Assembly (NCBI RefSeq): GCF_039526245.1
Contig: NZ_BAAAIV010000011.1
Coordinates: 62,001-126,000, forward strand
DNA from: Arthrobacter_H rhombi
GTDB taxonomy: Bacteria; Actinomycetota; Actinomycetes; Actinomycetales; Micrococcaceae
Length of the DNA stretch: 64,000 bases
Direction of reading: 5' to 3'
This document shows, piece after piece, positions 60,144-64,000 of the stretch; the first letter of the stretch is position 1; every line of letters begins with the position of its first letter. The position numbers and the translations under genes were made by a program. Below the pieces are notes generated by a model. It was not told the origin of the DNA. It did no database searches and saw nothing but the letters and a program-made list of their open reading frames with translations.

Positions 60144-60995
60144 CTATTTGCGGTGGCCCACGGCCCGGCGGGCTGCCAGGCGCTCCTCGACAATGCGGGC
60201 GCTGGTCTCCGCGGCGCCGCCGGGGCCGACCGCGAGGTAGACCGGCGCGTCCTGGACGGGCCGGTCCTCGTCGTCGTACCGGTAGGGGAGATACGTGCCA
60301 CCCGAGCGGCGCACCAGCAGGATACCCGCGGCAACATCCCACGGGTTGGTGTCGAAGCCGAAGGTCACGTCGGTCCAGCCGGCAGCCACGTGGGCCAGGG
60401 CCAGGGCGCCGCTGACGGTGCGACGGACCGTGGCGTAGCGGGTCACCAGGGTGCCGAACGCCTCCACCGCTGCCGGACCGTCCAGCGCTATTGCCTCGGC
60501 GGAGGGGTAGTCCGTCATGAGCGACGAGCTGGTCTCCTCGCTCCGCCCCCGGGGCGACAGGGGCGCCCCGTTGAGCCAGGCGCCCTCGGCATTGGCGGAG
60601 AACATCAGCTCGGCGACCGGGTCGTAGACGACGCCGGCCAACAGTTCGCCGTCCAGCGCTGCGGCGATCGAGACACAGAAGAACGCGACGCCATGGGCGA
60701 AGTTGCTGGTTCCGTCAATGGGGTCAACGATCCACTCGATGCGACCGGTGCCCTGGTGTCCGCCCTCCTCCCCGAGGATCCGGCTGTCCGGGCAGGCGGA
60801 GAACAAGTGCTCGGTGAGGGCCGCCTCGCTGGCCCGGTCGTACTCGGTGACCAGATCGTGGGCGTTCTTCTTCTCGGTGGCCTCGGCCCCGGAACGGAAG
60901 GCCGCGCGGAGCATCGGCCCGACGCTTCGGGCCGCCGCCTCGGCAATCGCACGGAGTTGTTCGGCCAGCTGGGGTGTGCTCAGGGATGTGTCCAC
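60144..60995 (-). CDS. Inositol monophosphatase family protein
   Basis: 283 residues with the metal sites of the family: GEEGG (first Glu pair), WIVDPIDGTSNFAHG and WDVAAGILLVRRSGG. Members hydrolyse inositol phosphates, fructose-1,6-bisphosphate, histidinol phosphate or PAP; the substrate cannot be assigned. Soluble and cytoplasmic. It converges on the DUF4190 gene. Confidence 0.92.
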   Translation of the reverse strand: MDTSLSTPQLAEQLRAIAEAAARSVGPMLRAAFRSGAEATEKKNAHDLVTEYDRASEAALTEHLFSACPDSRILGEEGGHQGTGRIEWIVDPIDGTSNFAHGVAFFCVSIAAALDGELLAGVVYDPVAELMFSANAEGAWLNGAPLSPRGRSEETSSSLMTDYPSAEAIALDGPAAVEAFGTLVTRYATVRRTVSGALALAHVAAGWTDVTFGFDTNPWDVAAGILLVRRSGGTYLPYRYDDEDRPVQDAPVYLAVGPGGAAETSARIVEERLAARRAVGHRK

Positions 60996-61014
60996 CCCTC
61001 AACCCTAGTGGGCG

Positions 61015-61455
61015 CTAGTGTTCGTCGAGCTGCTCGGGTTGGCGGCCCAGGGCGAAGTGGCGGCCGGTGACCGATGTCGGGGTGATCTCCACCCAGAAGT
61101 CCTTCAGCGTCTGGACCCAGGGGTCAACGCCGGAGGCGCGGGCGGCCTCGATGTCCGCTTCCGTCTCGAGCACCCGGGCGGTGCCGTGCACGACGACGGA
61201 CCAGGCCTCGTCGCTGAGGATGCCGTCGGCCTCGAAGGCGATGCGCGGGTTGACCGTCAGGCCGGCCAGCTTGGATCCCGCGGCGGAACGCAGGTACAGC
61301 TTGCCGTTTCCGACCCCGTGGTTGACCGGGGTGATCTCCGGTTGGCCGTCGAAGGCGGTGGCGATGCGTCCATGCCGGCTGTGCCCCAACAGGGTCCAGC
61401 ATTGCCCGTCGTCGAGCACCAGTACCGGTTCGTTGTCTTCGTGGTTGTACATCAT
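61015..61455 (-). CDS. Pyridoxamine 5'-phosphate oxidase-like FMN-binding protein
   Basis: 146 residues of the split beta-barrel fold: LVLDDGQCWTLLGHSRHGRIATAFDGQPEITPVNHGVGNGKLYLRSAAGSKLAGLTVNPRIAFEADG. The R-hGR-x-A and P-V-N segments contact flavin or F420 in this family. Likely an FMN- or F420-dependent reductase of unknown substrate. ATG 61455 and 61452 are tandem; no clear ribosome site. 19 bases separate its stop from the next minus-strand gene's start. Confidence 0.8.
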   Translation of the reverse strand: MMYNHEDNEPVLVLDDGQCWTLLGHSRHGRIATAFDGQPEITPVNHGVGNGKLYLRSAAGSKLAGLTVNPRIAFEADGILSDEAWSVVVHGTARVLETEADIEAARASGVDPWVQTLKDFWVEITPTSVTGRHFALGRQPEQLDEH

Positions 61456-61537
61456 GACCCAAGTATTCGACGGATCGTAGAAAAGGTCTAGAGGTGGCCG
61501 GTCGCACCATGCGGAGACCCCGTGAAAGACTGGCGCC

Positions 61538-62707
61538 ATGTCACCACGCAAACCATCATCGTTGCGACAGCACCTGGGAGTCAGGCTCGAGGACTCCTGG
61601 CACGCGTTCCGGGAGGCCAATGGGCGGGGGCGCGGCATGGTCCCGACGGTTCTGCCCTTCCGTGGGTATGGCCTCTCCGCTGCCGGGGGATCCGGTTGGG
61701 TCCGGATCCTGGCGCGGATCGTCGTGGCCCCACCACGCACGTTCCGCAATGGGGTTCCGCGCTCGAAGGTGGTGGCGGACAGCGTGCGGGGTTGGCGGAA
61801 CTTCGTGTCCCCGCCGATTGCCTTTGCCGAGGTCACCGTGGCCATTGCCGGGACCAGCCAGGTGGTCCGTGCCGATCGGGGCGGCGTGCTCGACGCCCAT
61901 ATCGAGACCACCTTGGGGCCGGGCTGGCACACCGTCACCCTGTCCACCGGAGAATCCGCCGAGGTCACCGCGCGGATCTTCGTGGTCGACGAATCCTGCG
62001 ACTTCGGGATGATCTCCGACGTCGACGACACCGTCGTGGTCACCGCACTCCCGCGTCCGTTGCTCGCTGCCTGGAACTCGTTCGTGCTGGATGAGCACGC
62101 CCGGGTGGCCACCCCCGGCATGGCAGTGATGATGGAACGCGTGCTGCGGGGCCGCCCCGGCGCGCCGGTGCTCTACCTCTCCACTGGTGCCTGGAACGTG
62201 GCTCCCACGCTGAGCCGTTTCATGGCCCGCAACCTCTATCCCGAGGGGCCCTTGCTGCTTACCGATTGGGGGCCGATCGAGACCGGTTCCGCCAGTGGCC
62301 GCTGGTTCCGCTCCGGTGCGCAGCACAAGGTGGACCAGCTGCGCCGCCTGGCCACCGAATTCCCGCAGATGAAGTGGCTGCTGGTCGGCGACGACGGCCA
62401 GCACGATCCGGAGATCTACGCCGGGTTCGCCCAGCGCTACCCGCAGAACGTCAAGGCGATCGTCATCCGCCAGCTGACGCCGTCCGAGGCCGTCCTGGCC
62501 GGTGGCCGGTCCCAGCGGACGGTGAACTCCACCCCCGGCGTCGATTGGATCTACGCACCCGACGGCGCCGGCATCCTCAACGAACTCGAACGGCTGGGCA
62601 TCGTCTCCGACGAGGACCAGCACGTCGACCACCAGGAGCGGCGCCGCCTGCGCCAGCAGTGGCCCGACGGCAAGCCGCAGGACGTGACGCCCGGGGGCGA
62701 CGCATGA
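61538..62707 (+). CDS. App1-type phosphatase domain protein (DUF2183)
   Basis: 389 residues. The catalytic HAD-like motif DVDDTVV starts at D161 (ISDVDDTVVVT). It is followed by LYLSTGAWNVAPTL, LLLTDWGP, HKVDQLRRLATEFPQMKWLLVGDDGQHDPEIY and IRQLTP, the pattern of the App1 phosphatidate phosphatase catalytic domain. The N-terminal 150 residues form a beta-rich domain. Action on phosphatidate in bacteria is unproven. Overlaps the thioesterase gene by 4 bases. Confidence 0.87.
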   Translation: MSPRKPSSLRQHLGVRLEDSWHAFREANGRGRGMVPTVLPFRGYGLSAAGGSGWVRILARIVVAPPRTFRNGVPRSKVVADSVRGWRNFVSPPIAFAEVTVAIAGTSQVVRADRGGVLDAHIETTLGPGWHTVTLSTGESAEVTARIFVVDESCDFGMISDVDDTVVVTALPRPLLAAWNSFVLDEHARVATPGMAVMMERVLRGRPGAPVLYLSTGAWNVAPTLSRFMARNLYPEGPLLLTDWGPIETGSASGRWFRSGAQHKVDQLRRLATEFPQMKWLLVGDDGQHDPEIYAGFAQRYPQNVKAIVIRQLTPSEAVLAGGRSQRTVNSTPGVDWIYAPDGAGILNELERLGIVSDEDQHVDHQERRRLRQQWPDGKPQDVTPGGDA

Positions 62708-63168
62708 GCGGGCACAAGCTCCGCGTGGAAGTGCCCATGCGGTGGGGTGACATGGATGCCTACGGCCACATCAACAACGTGAACCTGGTGCGGATGATGG
62801 AAGAGGCACGCATCGCAGGCTTCGGCGTCCCGGGCGGCACCGGCAAGCCAGGCAACGAACCGATGGTCGACCTGTTCTCCGCGGTCCCGGAGAACACCCA
62901 GGTCCTCGTGGTGGAGCACCGGGTGCGTTACGTCGCCCCGCTGGAGTACCGCAACGTGCCGGCCCAGGTGGACCTGTGGCTCTCCGCCGTCAAGGCAGCC
63001 AGCTTCGACGTCTGCTATGAATTCCACGATCCGGTCGACGGCGGCCTGTGCATGCGCGCGAGCACGACGCTGGCGTTCTTCTCTGTCGACAACCAGCGGC
63101 TGCTGCGCCTGCCGCCGGCCGAACGCGCCAAGCTCGCGGAATTCATCGGCGAACCCGTGTTCCGGTAA
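62704..63168 (+). CDS. Acyl-CoA thioesterase (4HBT hotdog family)
   Basis: 154 residues. The 4HBT active-site motif is RWGDMDAYGHINNVNLVRMMEEAR with catalytic Asp17. EHRVRYVAPLEYRNVPAQVDLWLSAVKAASFDVCYEF follows. It hydrolyses acyl-CoA thioesters. ATGA overlap with the App1-type gene shows translational coupling. Confidence 0.92.
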   Translation: MSGHKLRVEVPMRWGDMDAYGHINNVNLVRMMEEARIAGFGVPGGTGKPGNEPMVDLFSAVPENTQVLVVEHRVRYVAPLEYRNVPAQVDLWLSAVKAASFDVCYEFHDPVDGGLCMRASTTLAFFSVDNQRLLRLPPAERAKLAEFIGEPVFR

Positions 63169-63225
63169 CCGCCAAGAAGATGATGTCGGGTCCAGTTCGC
63201 GCCGGCCGTCGGTGTAGACGCAGGA

Positions 63226-63254
63226 TTGATGCCACCTAGGGTGCAGAATCTAGT
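63226..63254 (+). promoter_or_regulatory. Possible promoter of the glycoside hydrolase gene
   Basis: TTGATG (63226-63231), 17 bases, TCTAGT (63249-63254). The transcript would start near 63261, after the first in-frame ATG (63257), which supports the start at 63338. Confidence 0.35.
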
Positions 63255-63337
63255 GCATGGACATGATTGCAGGGCGCTGGGCTGCACGAGCGAAGAAATC
63301 GTGGAGCACCGGTACGCTATCTGAGCCAAGGAAATCG

Positions 63338-64000
63338 ATGATGGCGGGGGACAGCGCTTATGACGAGGCAGTCCGGGCCGTCCGAGCCGGCAAATTCGAT
63401 GCGGATGAGGCTGCAGGCCGGCTGATCGGCAGGATGACCGATCGGGAGGTCCTCGGACTGCTAGACGGTGATTCTCCTAGGCGGCTGCTGCCGGTCATCC
63501 CGGTGTTGCTCGGTCGGCGGCCGTTCGTAGCCGGGGCGGTTTCGCGGCTTGGCATCCCGGGCATCCGGTTCAGTGACGGTACCCGTGGCGTCGTGATCGG
63601 CCCTTCCACCGCCTTCCCGGCGACGATCGCGCGGGCCGCGACCTGGGACCCGTCACTGGAGGAGCGCATTGGCATCGCCATCGGCTTGGAGACCAGAGCG
63701 CGGGGCGCAAACTACTCCGCTTCCGTCTGCGTCAACCTATTGCGTCATCCCGCGTGGGGCCGGGCGCAGGAGTGCTACGGCGAGGATCCGGTGCTCACCG
63801 GCCGGATGGCATCTGCCCTGACCCGGGGCGTACGGGTGCACGTGATGGCATGCGTGAAGCACTTCGCCCTCAACTCGATGGAGAACGAGCGCTTCGAGGT
63901 CGACGTGTCGGTCGACGAGCACGCCCTGCACGAGGTGTACTTGCCGCACTTCAAGGCCGTCATCGATGCCGGCGCCGATTCCGTGATGAGTGCCTATAAC
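63338..64000 (+). CDS. Glycoside hydrolase family 3, N-terminal part (truncated by window end)
   Basis: The frame is open from 63257 to the last base. ATG 63338 is chosen for its AAGGA six bases upstream. The visible 221 residues match the GH3 TIM-barrel start: GIPGIRFSDGTRGVVIG, STAFPATIARAATWDPSLEERIG, SVCVNLLRHPAWGRAQECYGEDP, then CVKHFALNSMENERF and DAGADSVMSAYN. KHFALN and the R/E pair bind the sugar in subsite -1; the nucleophile Asp lies beyond the window. Probably a beta-glucosidase or related beta-glycosidase. Confidence 0.9.
   Translation, partial: MMAGDSAYDEAVRAVRAGKFDADEAAGRLIGRMTDREVLGLLDGDSPRRLLPVIPVLLGRRPFVAGAVSRLGIPGIRFSDGTRGVVIGPSTAFPATIARAATWDPSLEERIGIAIGLETRARGANYSASVCVNLLRHPAWGRAQECYGEDPVLTGRMASALTRGVRVHVMACVKHFALNSMENERFEVDVSVDEHALHEVYLPHFKAVIDAGADSVMSAYN

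Overview
The window is 64 kb of high-GC DNA with dense genes, GTG starts, many 1-, 4- and 8-base gene overlaps and actinobacterial families throughout (Er-VIT1 iron transporter, SWIM-SNF2 helicase, heterotetrameric sarcosine oxidase). It reads as the chromosome of a soil actinobacterium of the Micrococcaceae (Arthrobacter sensu lato). The flavoprotein at 56464-58983 follows, almost residue for residue as I recall it, the dimethylglycine oxidase of Arthrobacter globiformis. Genus assignment is inference.

Layout. 1-9.9 kb is core genome: the end of an ABC exporter, a ROK regulator, tRNA-Arg(CCT) followed by two large stem-loops, a membrane protein, pcrA, a methyltransferase, sucCD with a 22-bp terminator stem, and an alcohol dehydrogenase. 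9.9-21.7 kb is accessory or less known: two small genes (9890-10231 and 21411-21695) sharing a duplicated promoter/leader, a three-gene operon resembling orphan type VII secretion cargo (10477-13849), a SWIM-SNF2 helicase, a LOG-family protein, an SRPBCC domain fused to a long charged helix, and an Er-VIT1 iron exporter. 22-29.7 kb looks like a guanidino/amino-acid island: SSS symporter, XRE-cupin regulator, APC permease, ureohydrolase and a thiamine-diphosphate decarboxylase-like enzyme; the last two overlap and suggest a 2-ketoarginine/4-guanidinobutyrate route.

30.9-59 kb is the functional heart: a methylated-amine and one-carbon catabolic region. A minus-strand operon glyA-soxB-soxD-soxA-soxG-sdaA-purU (39775 to 30904) turns sarcosine into glycine, serine and pyruvate and handles the folate-bound carbon. 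A divergent GntR/FCD regulator sits at its head. Beyond a dead IS3 element nested in an older transposase remnant comes a plus-strand set: MHS transporter, creatinase (making sarcosine), IclR regulator, cupin, VOC protein and a flavoprotein. Next are a BCCT transporter, glutathione-independent formaldehyde dehydrogenase and a LysR regulator on the minus strand, then gbcA-gbcB-dmg on the plus strand, which would take glycine betaine to dimethylglycine to sarcosine. Creatine and betaine therefore converge on sarcosine, and the formaldehyde and C1 units are met by FdhA, GlyA and PurU.

59-64 kb returns to ordinary genes: small membrane proteins, an inositol-monophosphatase-like enzyme, an FMN-binding split-barrel protein, an App1-type phosphatase overlapping an acyl-CoA thioesterase, and the start of a family 3 glycoside hydrolase that runs off the end. 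I see no rRNA, CRISPR array, prophage or replication origin.
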